Below, in pieces: positions 13,479 through 25,969 of a DNA stretch of 26,052 bases. Below the pieces are notes generated by a model. It had not been told where the DNA came from and made no database searches. It worked only from the letters and a program-made list of their open reading frames with translations. The DNA is from an uncultured Gammaproteobacteria bacterium (GTDB taxonomy: Bacteria; Pseudomonadota; Gammaproteobacteria; Rariloculales; Rariloculaceae). The stretch is taken from assembly GCA_946887385.1 (NCBI GenBank), contig CAMPKU010000026.1:1-26052 (forward strand), in the 5' to 3' direction. Within the stretch, counting starts at the first letter, position 1; each line of letters opens with the position of its first letter. A program made the position numbers and the translations under genes.

Positions 13479-13892
13479 CTAGGCCGCCGCCGCGCCATCG
13501 ACCATCACGCGCCGCAGCGCCGCGGTGTCCACGTATTGGTGGAAGCTCGCGACCTCGCCGCCGCGAAAGCGCCACACGTGACACACCTGCACGTCCATTG
13601 GCCGCTTCGTAGGCTTGTACAAGCCCTTGTATCGGCCTTCGACTACGATCGCATCGGCAGTCTCGACGGTTTGTTCGACGCACATCCTCCAACCCTCCCA
13701 TTCGGGGCCGGCCACGGCGAAGAAATTTTGCGCGATGGCTTGTTTGCCGCGCCACGGGCCCGCGGCATCGCGATACGGATGATTTTCGGCGAGTCGAAAC
13801 TCGACGTCGTCGGCGAACGTAGCGAGGATCGCTGGGGCGTCCCCAATCGCAAAATCGCGATAGATTTTCTGGACGGTATCTGCGGGTTTCAT
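13479..13892 (-). CDS. NTF2-like/SnoaL-family protein
   Basis: The 137-residue product fits the nuclear transport factor 2-like fold: KIYRDFAIGDAPAILATFADDVEFRLAENHPY, WRGKQAIAQNFFAVAGPEWEGW, VVEGRYKGLYKPTKRPMDVQVCHVWRFRGGEVASFHQYVDTAAL. This fold is used by ketosteroid isomerase-type enzymes and many small-molecule binders; the substrate is unknown. A good AAGGAG ribosome site precedes the ATG. It is transcribed away from the AraC gene, with a perfect inverted repeat between them, so AraC control is possible. Its 3' end faces the small lipoprotein gene 15 bases away. Confidence 0.8.
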   Translation of the reverse strand: MKPADTVQKIYRDFAIGDAPAILATFADDVEFRLAENHPYRDAAGPWRGKQAIAQNFFAVAGPEWEGWRMCVEQTVETADAIVVEGRYKGLYKPTKRPMDVQVCHVWRFRGGEVASFHQYVDTAALRRVMVDGAAAA

Positions 13893-13907
13893 GGCTCGTT
13901 TCTCCTT

Positions 13908-13922
13908 GCAACTTTCAGTTGC
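13908..13922. promoter_or_regulatory. Perfect inverted repeat in a divergent promoter region (candidate operator)
   Basis: GCAACT-TTC-AGTTGC, 6-bp arms with a 3-base centre, lies between the divergent NTF2-like and AraC genes and touches the ribosome site of the former. The position suits an operator or an RNA hairpin affecting translation. Which protein binds is unknown; AraC-type regulators usually prefer direct repeats. Confidence 0.4.
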
Positions 13923-13956
13923 GATGGCTGGTCCTCACTAATGGGCAGACTTCAGC

Positions 13957-14883
13957 GTGCCCCACACCGCGGAGCCATTCTTGGGAAAAATTGCGGCCTT
14001 ATTGAGCGACGCCTGCAACGAGCGAGAGCAGCTCGGTGCGCCCGCCGGCCTGCGCGCGCAGGTGCTGGCGGCCGGCGATGGCTGGGCCGTAGAGGACGTG
14101 CTGTGCACGTATCGCCCGAGCGATGCCTCGTTCGAGGAGCGGCACACCCGCTATCGCGTAGCGGTGGTGGGGGCCGGCGCGTTCGTTTGTCGCGGGCCGC
14201 GCGGCCGTGCGCTTTTGACGCCGGGGTCGCTGCTGCTCGGCAATCCGCAAGAGTGCTTCGAGTGCGGCCACGAGCACGGCAGCGGCGACCGCTGCCTTGC
14301 GTTCGCGTATTCGCCGCCCCTTTTTGAGCAGCTGGCGTTCGAAGCCGGCGTGCGCGGCGCAGCGCGGCTGCGCGCCGTGCGCGTTGCGCCCATTCGGGAC
14401 CTGGCGCCGCTCGTGGCCGACGCGTGCACCGCGTGGGCTCCAGCGCCGAAGCATGCCGCGCGCGCCGCGTGGGACGAGCTCGCCGTTCGCTTGGCCGCTG
14501 CGGCCGCACATTACGCGGCCGAGCCGACGCGCACGCCGCGCAACCCGGCCAACGCGGAGCGCGGCATCGTGCGGGCCGTGCGGCTCATCGAGCGGGACCC
14601 GTTCGCCGCGTTGACGCTCGACACGCTCGCGCGCGAGGCGAAGCTGAGCCGCTTTCATTTCTTGCGCGCGTTTGCGCGAGTAACGGGCCTAACGCCGCAC
14701 CGCTATCTGCAACGGGCGCGGCTTCGCGCAGCGGCCGTGCGTCTGGCACGACACGATGCACGCGTCGTAGACGTTGCGATGATGAGCGGATTCGGCGACG
14801 TATCGAACTTCAACCACGCGTTTCGCGCCGAGTTCGGCACTACGCCGCGCGGGTATCGGGCGCGCCAGCGCCGTGCCGGCTAA
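13957..14883 (+). CDS. AraC-family transcriptional regulator
   Basis: The 308-residue product has an N-terminal cupin-like ligand domain (VEDVLCTYRPSDASFEERHTRYRVAVVGAGAFVCRG, LLTPGSLLLGNPQECFECGHEHGSGDRCL) and a C-terminal AraC/XylS DNA-binding domain from about residue 200: first helix-turn-helix DTLAREAKLSRFHFLRAFARVTGLTPHRYLQRARL, second VVDVAMMSGFGDVSNFNHAFRAEFGTTPRGYR. Start codon GTG 13957 is the earliest in frame and is uncertain. The ligand is unknown. Its targets may include the divergent NTF2-like gene or the demethylase genes that face it; the latter is only a neighbourhood inference. Confidence 0.88.
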   Translation: MPHTAEPFLGKIAALLSDACNEREQLGAPAGLRAQVLAAGDGWAVEDVLCTYRPSDASFEERHTRYRVAVVGAGAFVCRGPRGRALLTPGSLLLGNPQECFECGHEHGSGDRCLAFAYSPPLFEQLAFEAGVRGAARLRAVRVAPIRDLAPLVADACTAWAPAPKHAARAAWDELAVRLAAAAAHYAAEPTRTPRNPANAERGIVRAVRLIERDPFAALTLDTLAREAKLSRFHFLRAFARVTGLTPHRYLQRARLRAAAVRLARHDARVVDVAMMSGFGDVSNFNHAFRAEFGTTPRGYRARQRRAG

Positions 14884-14913
14884 CTCGCCGGGTGCCGCCG
14901 ACGCATGCGGCGC

Positions 14914-16290
14914 CTATTTCGGGCGATACGCCGTGCGCGCCGTCTCGCCGTACGGCGCCGGCTGCACGGTGGCGCGTATCGTGGCCTGGTTGTGCCGCTC
15001 GACGGTAGGCTTGTTCGTGCCGCCGCTTTCCTCGCCCCAAACCACGGCCACTTTCGTGCCGGGCTTCGCGTGCTTGGCGTCGACGCACGCCAGCGACAGC
15101 ATGGCCCGCTCGTTGAAGCTGTAGCCCGTATAGGTCGACAGGCCGATCGTCTTGCCGCCCTTCACGATCTTGTCGAACGGCAGCGTGGCGTAGTTCGCGA
15201 GCGGCAGATCGATGTACTTCGAGAACTTGCCGGCGTGAAACAGCCTGCTGAACACCTTGTCGACGTCGTCGCCGTTCCAGACCAGCGTGACTTTCTGGCG
15301 CTTCGGCGGCTTCTTGGCGAGCTTCTCGAGCGCCGCGCGGCCGATGAAGTCGTGATCGAAGCGCAGGAAGCTGCCGTAACCCAAGTCGTACGGCGTGAGG
15401 TAGTAGCTCTCGATGTTCTTCGACACGAAACTGCCGCCGAGCGAGGCGGTGGCCTCGTAGCTCGTGCCCTTCAACCACTCGCGATACGGCTTCATGAGCT
15501 CGCCGCTGTAGACGGCCGGCAGCGGCGACGGAATCCAGCCCGATTCGAGCGTGCTGGTAGGATACGTGCGCGCGCCTACCCTGCGGATGCCGAGCTCGCG
15601 GCCCGCCTCGACGATCGCGTCGCGAACTTTCTCGGCGTCGGCCCACGGCCCGAAAATTTCCCAACCCGGCTGGCCCACCATGCCGTGGCGCAGCGCGCGG
15701 ACGCGGCAGCCTGCGATCTGAAACACGTCCATGTGGAAGAACTTGATCTCCGGCACGGGCTTGCCGGTGACCTTCTCCATCACCTTCTTCGCGTTCGGCC
15801 CCTGCACCTGATAGCGATAGACGCGCCGGCCGCCGGACTTGTTGACGAACGAGCGCTCGTCGCGCTCGGCTTTCGCGTTGTAGCGGCCCGTCTCGACGTT
15901 GTACTGCACCCAGTTGAGCGCCGGCGGCCGGCCGACGAGCACGAAGCTATTCGGCGCAAGATGAAACAGGATGGCGTCGCCGATCACGTAGCCGTCGTGG
16001 TTGCACGCCACGAACTGCTTTGCCGTGTCGACACGGAAGTTGTTGAACGTGTTGATGCCAAGCGCGGAGAACAGCTTCAGCGCATCCGGCCCTTCGACAT
16101 AGAGGTCCGTCATGTGATGCGACTGATCGAACAAGGCGCACGTCTCGCGCCATGAGCGCTGCTCGTCGCGCCAGTTCGTGAACTCGCTCGGCACCACCGG
16201 AAAGGCGTAGGGGCCGATCTGCGAGTTGCGCAGCATCTGCACCGGATTCTTGGCGGCCTGCAGCGCTTGTTCTAGGTTTTCGTAGCTCAT
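14914..16290 (-). CDS. LigM-like tetrahydrofolate-dependent O-demethylase (GcvT family), paralog 1
   Basis: The 458-residue protein belongs to the aminomethyltransferase (GcvT) fold. It matches the vanillate/3-O-methylgallate demethylase LigM along its length: [131 protein letters not shown]. Such enzymes move a methyl group from a methoxy-aromatic to tetrahydrofolate. It is the most diverged of the three copies (GQPGWEIFGPW where the others have GAPGLE(V/I)WGPY), so its substrate may differ. The ATG at 16290 is preferred to 16317 because GGGAA precedes it and the homologous start MSYENLEQ aligns with the other copies. Confidence 0.85.
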   Translation of the reverse strand: MSYENLEQALQAAKNPVQMLRNSQIGPYAFPVVPSEFTNWRDEQRSWRETCALFDQSHHMTDLYVEGPDALKLFSALGINTFNNFRVDTAKQFVACNHDGYVIGDAILFHLAPNSFVLVGRPPALNWVQYNVETGRYNAKAERDERSFVNKSGGRRVYRYQVQGPNAKKVMEKVTGKPVPEIKFFHMDVFQIAGCRVRALRHGMVGQPGWEIFGPWADAEKVRDAIVEAGRELGIRRVGARTYPTSTLESGWIPSPLPAVYSGELMKPYREWLKGTSYEATASLGGSFVSKNIESYYLTPYDLGYGSFLRFDHDFIGRAALEKLAKKPPKRQKVTLVWNGDDVDKVFSRLFHAGKFSKYIDLPLANYATLPFDKIVKGGKTIGLSTYTGYSFNERAMLSLACVDAKHAKPGTKVAVVWGEESGGTNKPTVERHNQATIRATVQPAPYGETARTAYRPK

Positions 16291-16371
16291 GCTGTTCCCG
16301 ACGCTGGTGGCGCCCAACCTGTTACTGCGGGCACCCTAAAGCAACATTTGTCTCAACGCTACATTCCGCGT

Positions 16372-17775
16372 TCACGCGCCCTTCGTGCGCCAGCTCGAGG
16401 CGTAGTTCTCGCGCGCCTCACGGGCGTACGGCGTGGGCGCCACGAGCACGCGAATCTCGGCTTGGCGATGCGGTTCGGTGGACGTCTTGCCCGTGGTCTT
16501 TGGCTCGCCCCAGACCAACGTGAGCTGATCGCCGACCTTCACGTCGTCGTTGACCACCGCCAGCGACAGCATGCAGCGCTCGTTGAACGAATAGCCGTTG
16601 AACATCGAGATACCGGCCGGCTTTTTGCCTTGCAGCAGCAAGTCGGCATTTGTCGAGGCGTAGTTCGGTTGCGGGAAATCGATCCACTTGTAAGGCGTGC
16701 CCTCTTCGAACGACGAGGCCACCACCTTGAGCAGATCGTCGCGGTTCCATTCGAGCGTGACCTTCTTGCGGTTCTTCTGGTCCTTCAGCTTGGCGAGGGC
16801 GTCCTTACCGATGAAGTCGGTCTTCCAGCCGATATAAAAGCCGTAGCCGAGCTCGAACGGATTGACGTAGTACTCCTCGATATTGTCCGTTTCGAGACTG
16901 CCGCCGATCGACCCCACGGCTTCGTAGCTGTCGGCGCCGAGCCAGTCGCGGTATTCCTCGAGCATGCCGCCGCCGGTATAGATCGCGGGCAGCGGGGACG
17001 GAATCCAGCCCGATTCGAGTGTATTCGTCGAATACGCGCGGCTGCCGACCAAGTGCAGATCGACGCCGATCTCGCGGGCGGCCTCCAAGATCGTGGATTG
17101 AATGTAGTGCTTGTCTGCGTACGGGCCCCATACCTCGAGACCCGGCGCGCCCGCCATGCCGTGGCGCAGCGCCTGCACCCGGCGTGAGCCGATCTTGATC
17201 CAATCGACGTGGAAGAATTTCACGTCGGGTACGGGGCCGCCGTTGATCTTGTCGAAGATCTTGTTCGAATCGGGCCCCTGGATTTGAAAGCGATAGTGCG
17301 TGCGATAGATGGCCTTGCCGTCGGGACGGCTGTCGGAGCGCGGATCGTGCGTGAGCCGCACTTTCCACTTGCCGACGGCTTGTTGAAACCGCACCCAGTT
17401 GGCCGTGGGCGCGCGGCCCACGAGCACGAACTTATCCGCCCGCTCGCGGAAGATGATCATGTCGCCGATCACGTGGCCGGCCGGCGTAACCGGCACGAAG
17501 TGCTTGGCGCGATTCAAGTCGAAGTTGGCAAAGCTGTTGATGCCCACGTACTCGAGGAATGCCGCTGCATCCGGCCCTTCGACGATGAGCTCGTCCATGT
17601 GATGGGTCTGATCGAACAGCACGGCGGACTTGCGCCAAGCCACCTGCTCGTTGCGCCAGTTCGAGAATTCCGGCGCGACTACCGGGTAGACGTACATGCC
17701 GATCTTCGAGTTGCGCAGCAGGTTGACGGCGTTACCGTGTGCCTTCAGCACCGAGCTCAGATTGTGTGCGGCCAT
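16372..17775 (-). CDS. LigM-like tetrahydrofolate-dependent O-demethylase (GcvT family), paralog 2
   Basis: The 467-residue protein is full length for the LigM family. Conserved blocks are [138 protein letters not shown] and GYSFNERCMLSLAVV. The stretch GYGFYIGWKTDF departs from GY(G)PFVKFDHEF of copy 3 and may alter the aromatic pocket. A GAGGAA ribosome site precedes the ATG. An intrinsic terminator stands between it and copy 3 upstream, so it probably has its own promoter. 81 bases separate it from copy 1, with which it may be co-transcribed. Confidence 0.87.
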   Translation of the reverse strand: MAAHNLSSVLKAHGNAVNLLRNSKIGMYVYPVVAPEFSNWRNEQVAWRKSAVLFDQTHHMDELIVEGPDAAAFLEYVGINSFANFDLNRAKHFVPVTPAGHVIGDMIIFRERADKFVLVGRAPTANWVRFQQAVGKWKVRLTHDPRSDSRPDGKAIYRTHYRFQIQGPDSNKIFDKINGGPVPDVKFFHVDWIKIGSRRVQALRHGMAGAPGLEVWGPYADKHYIQSTILEAAREIGVDLHLVGSRAYSTNTLESGWIPSPLPAIYTGGGMLEEYRDWLGADSYEAVGSIGGSLETDNIEEYYVNPFELGYGFYIGWKTDFIGKDALAKLKDQKNRKKVTLEWNRDDLLKVVASSFEEGTPYKWIDFPQPNYASTNADLLLQGKKPAGISMFNGYSFNERCMLSLAVVNDDVKVGDQLTLVWGEPKTTGKTSTEPHRQAEIRVLVAPTPYAREARENYASSWRTKGA

Positions 17776-17796
17776 AGTTCCTCGTGGTCCTCAATG

Positions 17797-17830
17797 AAAA
17801 AAGGCGAGCGTCGTGATGACCGCTCGCCTT
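17797..17830 (-). terminator. Intrinsic terminator between demethylase paralogs 3 and 2
   Basis: AAGGCGAGCG (17801-17810) pairs with CGCTCGCCTT (17821-17830) around a 10-base loop. On the minus strand the stem runs into a T-tract (six T's at 17802-17797). It stops transcripts of paralog 3, which ends at 17865. Confidence 0.85.
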
Positions 17831-17838
17831 CGATTCGC

Positions 17839-17860
17839 GAACGGAGCGCTTGCTCCGTTC
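17839..17860 (-). other. Second hairpin next to the terminator
   Basis: GAACGGAGC and GCTCCGTTC form a perfect 9-bp stem with a 4-base loop, directly after the stop codon of paralog 3 and just ahead of the T-tailed hairpin. It may protect the 3' end of the message or act with the terminator. Confidence 0.5.
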
Positions 17861-17864
17861 TACC

Positions 17865-19280
<1,416 letters not shown>

Positions 19281-19289
19281 CTAAGGCTT

Positions 19290-19310
19290 AAAAAAAACCG
19301 CGCTCCGGCG
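19290..19310 (-). terminator. Weak hairpin plus T8 between isocitrate dehydrogenase and demethylase 3
   Basis: On the minus strand a short imperfect GC hairpin (19310-19298, CGCCGGAGCGCGG) is followed by eight T's (19297-19290). It could end the isocitrate dehydrogenase transcript or act as an attenuator in the demethylase leader. Confidence 0.4.
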
Positions 19311-19326
19311 TTTTCTGAGGGCGGCT

Positions 19327-19335
19327 AGTCTAGCA
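19327..19335 (-). promoter_or_regulatory. Candidate extended -10 promoter for demethylase paralog 3
   Basis: Minus-strand TGCTAGACT fits the TGN-TAnnnT extended -10 form. No clear -35 lies at 17 bases. Transcription would start near 19320, giving a leader of about 55 bases that includes the hairpin/T8 and the masked ribosome site. Confidence 0.35.
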
Positions 19336-19377
19336 TCAGTACCCTCTGGTTCGGCTACAAAGCAGCGTTCCCGGGGA

Positions 19378-21648
<2,271 letters not shown>

Positions 21649-21700
21649 TCACGGGTATCGCGAGTTCCAGGCGAGCCCGGCTGAGAGCTCGAGAAGCGCG

Positions 21701-22594
21701 TCAGGTGATCGACGCGCGGTAAATGCTCTCGATCGAGGCGTCGAGCGCAGCGTTGAACTCCGCGTCCGATTGCTGCGCCTGCAAGCCTTCGGCGAGCGCT
21801 CGCGAAAAGCTCGCGGTCATGCCGTTGTTGCGCGCGAGGCGCTTGTTGGCTTCCTCGCGCGTGTAGCCGCCGGACAGCGCCACGACGCGCAGCACGTTCT
21901 TGTGCTTGATGAGGTCGGCGTAAAGGTTGTCTTTGTCGGGGATCGTGAGCTTCAGCATCACCCGCTGGTCGGCGTTGAGCGCGTTCAGCTGTTTCAAGAT
22001 CTGCGCTTTCAGCAGCTCCTCGGCCTGATCCTTGTTCGGCGTCTTGATGTCGACCTCGGGCTCGATGATCGGCACGAGGCCGGCCGCGATGATCTCCTTG
22101 CCGATGTCGAACTGCTGCTTCACGACGAGCTCGATGCCGTGCGGATCCGCTTGCTTGATGACGGAGCGCATCTTCGTGCCGAACACGTTCTTCGCTTTGG
22201 CACGCGCCAAGAGCGCGCTCAAGCCCGGCATCGGCTTCATGACCTGTACGCCGTCCTTCTCGTCGGCGAGGCCCTTGTCCACCTTCAAGAACGGCACGAC
22301 GCGTTTTACTTCCCAGAGGTAGGTAGGGGTGGGCTTGCCTTCGATATCTCGATCCATCGTGTTCTCGAACAGGATGGCGCCGAGGATGCGCTCGCCGGAA
22401 AACGCCGGGCTCGTGACGATGCGCGTGCGCATCGCGTGAACGACGTCGTACATGCCTTTTTCGTCCGTCCACGCCGTTTCATCGACCCCGTAGAGCTTCA
22501 ATGCTTTCGGCGTGCTGCCGCCGCTCTGGTCGAGGGCCGCGATGAAGCCCTTGTCGTTCTTGATCTTGGCGAGTTGCTGGTCGAATGTGCTCAC
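21701..22594 (-). CDS. fda: Fructose-bisphosphate aldolase, class I
   Basis: Schiff-base aldolase that splits fructose-1,6-bisphosphate into two trioses. The 297-residue length and sequence match the Fda type known from Staphylococcus: [95 protein letters not shown], the Schiff-base Lys215 in VMLKLTIP, and [17 protein letters not shown]. The start is the GTG at 22594, six bases after AAGGAG. Class I enzymes of this type are metal-independent. It may share a transcript with the isocitrate dehydrogenase gene downstream. Confidence 0.94.
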   Translation of the reverse strand: MSTFDQQLAKIKNDKGFIAALDQSGGSTPKALKLYGVDETAWTDEKGMYDVVHAMRTRIVTSPAFSGERILGAILFENTMDRDIEGKPTPTYLWEVKRVVPFLKVDKGLADEKDGVQVMKPMPGLSALLARAKAKNVFGTKMRSVIKQADPHGIELVVKQQFDIGKEIIAAGLVPIIEPEVDIKTPNKDQAEELLKAQILKQLNALNADQRVMLKLTIPDKDNLYADLIKHKNVLRVVALSGGYTREEANKRLARNNGMTASFSRALAEGLQAQQSDAEFNAALDASIESIYRASIT

Positions 22595-22646
22595 GGGGAC
22601 TCCTTCGGGCTCGGCAGCTTTGACGAAGCGTTGAACGTCGGGCCCT

Positions 22647-22652
22647 ATTCTA
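22647..22652 (-). promoter_or_regulatory. Candidate -10 box for the aldolase gene
   Basis: TAGAAT on the minus strand, about 50 bases before the GTG start, within the 141-base divergent gap to dacB. No good -35 is visible at the usual spacing, so confidence is low. Confidence 0.3.
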
Positions 22653-22735
22653 GCGCAGCGTGCCCCGGTTCTACTGGCTGGGGCGGCGCTCGAATCGCTG
22701 GCTCACGGGCGTCGGCTTAGGCAGAATGCCTCGCC

Positions 22736-24163
22736 ATGCGAGCGGGAGGACTTGCGTTGATCGGCGCGGCTGCGTTCGCCGCGCATGCGGCTGAGCTGCC
22801 CTCCGGGCTGCCGCCCGAGGTCGAGCGCGTGTTGACGGGCCACGGCATCCCGGCCGCGGACGTCAGCATCGTCGTGCAGGCCGTCGACGATGCCGAGCCT
22901 CTCTTGAGCCACCTGCCGGACGTGCCGCGCAGCCCCGCGTCGGTGATGAAGGTGGTCACCACATGGAGTGCCCTCGAGTATTTGGGCCCGGCCTACACGT
23001 GGCCCACCGAAGTGTACTTTTTGGGCGACTTCGACGGCCGCAAGCTCAACGGTAACCTCGCGCTCAAGGGCTACGGCGACCCCGGCCTGGTGGTGGAGGA
23101 AGTCTGGAAGCTACTGCGCTCGCTGCGGCGCCTGGGGCTTGCGGAGATCACGGGCGACCTGCTGCTCGACGATAGCCATTTCGCCGTTGACGAGCCCGAC
23201 CCCGGCGCATTCGACGGACAGCCGTACCGCACCTATAACGTGGTGCCGAACGCGCTGCTGATGAACTTCAAGGCCGTGCAGTTTCAATTCATGGCGGATG
23301 CGGCCCGCGGCAGCGTCAGCGTTGCGACCGACCCGGTGCTCGCGAACCTCAAGATCGACAACAACCTCACGCTCGGCGACGGGCCGTGCCGCGGCTACCA
23401 GGCCGGCATTGCGTTCAATCATGCCGATGCGCAGTCGCTCGAGCGCGTGGTGCTCGACGGCCAGTTTTCGCGCCGCTGCAACGTCTACGGGTTCGCGCGC
23501 ACCGTGTTGCAGCACGACACGTTCGCGTTCGGGCTCTTTTCGTCGCTGTGGAAAGAGGTCGGGGGAGACTTCAACGGCAAGCTCGGCACGGTCCGCCTCG
23601 CGGAGAACGTGCAGCCCGCGCTGACCTGGCGGTCTAAACCGCTCGGCGAGATCGTTCGCAGCATCAACAAGAACAGCAACAACGTCATGACGAGGCAGCT
23701 GCTCTACACGGTCGGCGCCGAGGCCGTGGGCGCGCCCGGCACCCGGGACAACGGCATCGCGGCCGTCCGCGAGCTGCTCGTGGCGCGTGGCCTCGACACC
23801 AGCACGTTGATGCTCGAGAACGGCGCGGGCCTGTCGCGCGACGAGCGGGCGTCGATGCAGTTTCTCGTCGACCTTTTGCGCGAGGCCTACCGCAGCCCGT
23901 ACGCGCCGGAGTTCATTGCCTCGTTGTCGCTCGGCGGGCTCGACGGCACGACGCGCGGCCGCTTCGGCTCGTCACCTGCTTCCGGTGTCATGCACTTGAA
24001 GACGGGCCGCCTCGATCACGTGTCCGCCGTCGCGGGTTACGTACGGGGGGCGGACGACCGTACGTACGTGGTTGCCGTCGTCATGAACAGCCCCGAGGCG
24101 CATCGCGGGCCGGGGCAGGAGCTCGAAGAGGCGGTGCTGCGGTACGCGTTGTCGCAGCACTAG
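22736..24163 (+). CDS. dacB: D-alanyl-D-alanine carboxypeptidase/endopeptidase (PBP4 type, S13)
   Basis: Trims and cuts peptidoglycan cross-links in the periplasm. The 475-residue product has a signal peptide (MRAGGLALIGAAAFAAHAAE), then the three penicillin-binding motifs in order: SVMK with nucleophile Ser69 and Lys72, SNN (Ser314-Asn316) in KNSNNVMTRQLL, and KTG (422-424) in LKTGRLDHVSAVAGYV. The large insertion between the first two motifs (about residues 95-260, GNLALKGYGDPGLVVEEVWKLL, GDLLLDDSHF) is typical of PBP4/DacB. The ENGAGLSRDERAS block is also diagnostic. It is divergent from the aldolase gene and probably monocistronic. Confidence 0.94.
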   Translation: MRAGGLALIGAAAFAAHAAELPSGLPPEVERVLTGHGIPAADVSIVVQAVDDAEPLLSHLPDVPRSPASVMKVVTTWSALEYLGPAYTWPTEVYFLGDFDGRKLNGNLALKGYGDPGLVVEEVWKLLRSLRRLGLAEITGDLLLDDSHFAVDEPDPGAFDGQPYRTYNVVPNALLMNFKAVQFQFMADAARGSVSVATDPVLANLKIDNNLTLGDGPCRGYQAGIAFNHADAQSLERVVLDGQFSRRCNVYGFARTVLQHDTFAFGLFSSLWKEVGGDFNGKLGTVRLAENVQPALTWRSKPLGEIVRSINKNSNNVMTRQLLYTVGAEAVGAPGTRDNGIAAVRELLVARGLDTSTLMLENGAGLSRDERASMQFLVDLLREAYRSPYAPEFIASLSLGGLDGTTRGRFGSSPASGVMHLKTGRLDHVSAVAGYVRGADDRTYVVAVVMNSPEAHRGPGQELEEAVLRYALSQH

Positions 24164-24165
24164 CG

Positions 24166-24189
24166 CAGCCCGACGGCATGTGTCGGCTG
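24166..24189. terminator. Possible hairpin between convergent dacB and permease genes
   Basis: CAGCCCGAC (24166-24174) can pair with GTCGGCTG (24182-24189), with one bulged C and a 7-base loop, two bases after the dacB stop. No T-tract follows on either strand, so a termination role is uncertain. Confidence 0.3.
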
Positions 24190-24238
24190 AATCCCGAGCT
24201 TGCTAGGCGAGGCCTGCGGCTAACGCGTCGGCATTCTC

Positions 24239-25969
24239 CTACTCGGCCCTGAGAGCCACGATCGGGTCGACGCGCGTGGCCCGCCTCGCCGGCAGCCAAG
24301 CCGCGCCGAAGGCCACCACCACGAGCAGCGCAATTACCACTACGAACGTCAGCGGATCGCGCGGCGCCACACCGTACAGCATGCTCGCCGCGAGCTGCGT
24401 CGCCGCCAGGGCACCGACCACACCGATGACGACGCCGATGAACGCCGGCGTGAGCCCATGCTTCATCGCGAGCCGGCGCACGTTCTCGGTCCGCGCGCCG
24501 AGCGCCATGCGGATGCCGATCTCGTGCGTGCGCTCCGTCACCTCATACCCGATCACAGCGGCGAGACCGACGGCTGCCAGCACCAAGCCGATCACGGCGA
24601 ACGCCATTAGCAGCGCCATGTTGAACCGTGGCGCCTCGGACATGCTCGCCAACGCCGTCTCGGTCAGCAACACGCTCGGTATCGCGATCTCGGGGTCGAG
24701 CTCGCGTGCCGCGGAGCGCAGCGCAGAAATCGCAACGGCCGGGTCGCCCGCGGCGCGCACGATCAGCGTGAGAGTCGGCGGGCCGGCGCCGGGAAACAAC
24801 TGCTCCTGCTTGGACGGCGTATAGAACTGCCACAGGTCGCGCTGGAGCATCGGCGACGAGGCGACGTTGCTCACGACACCGATGACGGTTCTCCAAACGC
24901 TGCCCATCTTGACCTCGCCGTTCACCGCTTCGCTGTCGGGCCAGAAGTGCCGCGCGGTGGCTTCGTCGACGAGCATCACGGCGGTGCCGTCGCGCGCCTC
25001 GTCGGCCGTGAACGTGCGCCCCTCGAGCAGGCGTATGCCGAGCGTCGCGAAGTAGTCCGGCCGCACCGAGTTCACCGGCTTGGGCGCTTGCACGTCGGCC
25101 TCGCTAACGGTCGTTCCGCGGATCTCGAATTCGCCGCCGATGAGCGCCATGAAATTGGGCGGAGCGTAGGAAGCCTGCGTGACGGCGGCGACTCCCGGCG
25201 AAGCGCGAAGCCGATCGAACAGCTGCTCCAGCAGCAGGTCACGGCTCGCCGCCTCTTGATACCGGCCGCGTGGCATCGTCAGCTGGGCCGTGAACAGATT
25301 GTTCGTGTCGAAACCGAGGTCGACGTTCTGCAGATAGATGACGCTGCGCACGAGCAGTCCTGCGCTGACGAGCAGCACCACCGACATCGCCATCTGCGCC
25401 ACGACGAGCGACTTGCGCAGCCGCTGCCCGCCGCCGCCCCGCACCGTGCCTGAAGCGCCGTGGCGCAGAGCGTTGGCGAGCTTGCGCGACCGCAGCTGCA
25501 GCGCAGGCGCCAGGCCGAACAACAACGCTGTGGCGGCCGACAGGCCGAACGTGAACGCGACCGCCGTCGCATCGATCTCAACCTCGGCGAGCGCGGGCAT
25601 GTTCGGCCGCAGCCGGACGAGAATCCGCAGCGTTGCCCAGCCGAGCGCGACGCCGACTGCGCCTGCGGCAAGCGCGAGCACCAGGCACTCGGCGAACAGC
25701 GCTCGCACGAGACGCCACACGCTCGCCCCGAGCGCCGAGCGCAGCGACAACTCGCGTGCACGCGACGCACTGCGCGCGAGCAGCAGGTTCGCCACGTTCG
25801 AGCAGGCCACGAGCAGCACGAGACCCACCGCGGCGAACAACACCAGCAGCGCGTCGCGCGTGCCAGCGTTGATCCGGTCCGCCGGCGCTTCGATGTGCGC
25901 GGTGGACTGTTCGTTGCCGAAGAACGGCCGTGGCGCTTCGGCCTCGACACGCGCCAGGATCGAATCCAT
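24239..25969 (-). CDS. ABC transporter permease, ADOP/MacB-FtsX type (C-terminal part)
   Basis: The 576-residue open frame shows FtsX-like membrane domains. The first group has four hydrophobic segments (ALLVLFAAVGLVLLVACSNVANLLLAR; LFAECLVLALAAGAVGVALGWA; VAFTFGLSAATALLFGLAPAL; MAMSVVLLVSAGLLVRSV). A periplasmic domain follows (about residues 210-440, ATRHFWPDSEAVNGEVKMG). The second group has three segments (MALLMAFAVIGLVLAAVGLAAVIGYEV; TPAFIGVVIGVVGALAATQLAASM; TFVVVIALLVVVAFGAAWLPARRATRVDP). SNVANLLLARSASRARELSLRSALGA is the signature of duplicated-orphan-permease (ADOP) proteins, normally about 800 residues. This frame lacks the N-terminal membrane segment and part of the first periplasmic domain. 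The ATG at 25969 follows directly on an in-frame TAG and has no ribosome site, so it is probably not the native start. Confidence 0.75.
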   Translation of the reverse strand: MDSILARVEAEAPRPFFGNEQSTAHIEAPADRINAGTRDALLVLFAAVGLVLLVACSNVANLLLARSASRARELSLRSALGASVWRLVRALFAECLVLALAAGAVGVALGWATLRILVRLRPNMPALAEVEIDATAVAFTFGLSAATALLFGLAPALQLRSRKLANALRHGASGTVRGGGGQRLRKSLVVAQMAMSVVLLVSAGLLVRSVIYLQNVDLGFDTNNLFTAQLTMPRGRYQEAASRDLLLEQLFDRLRASPGVAAVTQASYAPPNFMALIGGEFEIRGTTVSEADVQAPKPVNSVRPDYFATLGIRLLEGRTFTADEARDGTAVMLVDEATARHFWPDSEAVNGEVKMGSVWRTVIGVVSNVASSPMLQRDLWQFYTPSKQEQLFPGAGPPTLTLIVRAAGDPAVAISALRSAARELDPEIAIPSVLLTETALASMSEAPRFNMALLMAFAVIGLVLAAVGLAAVIGYEVTERTHEIGIRMALGARTENVRRLAMKHGLTPAFIGVVIGVVGALAATQLAASMLYGVAPRDPLTFVVVIALLVVVAFGAAWLPARRATRVDPIVALRAE

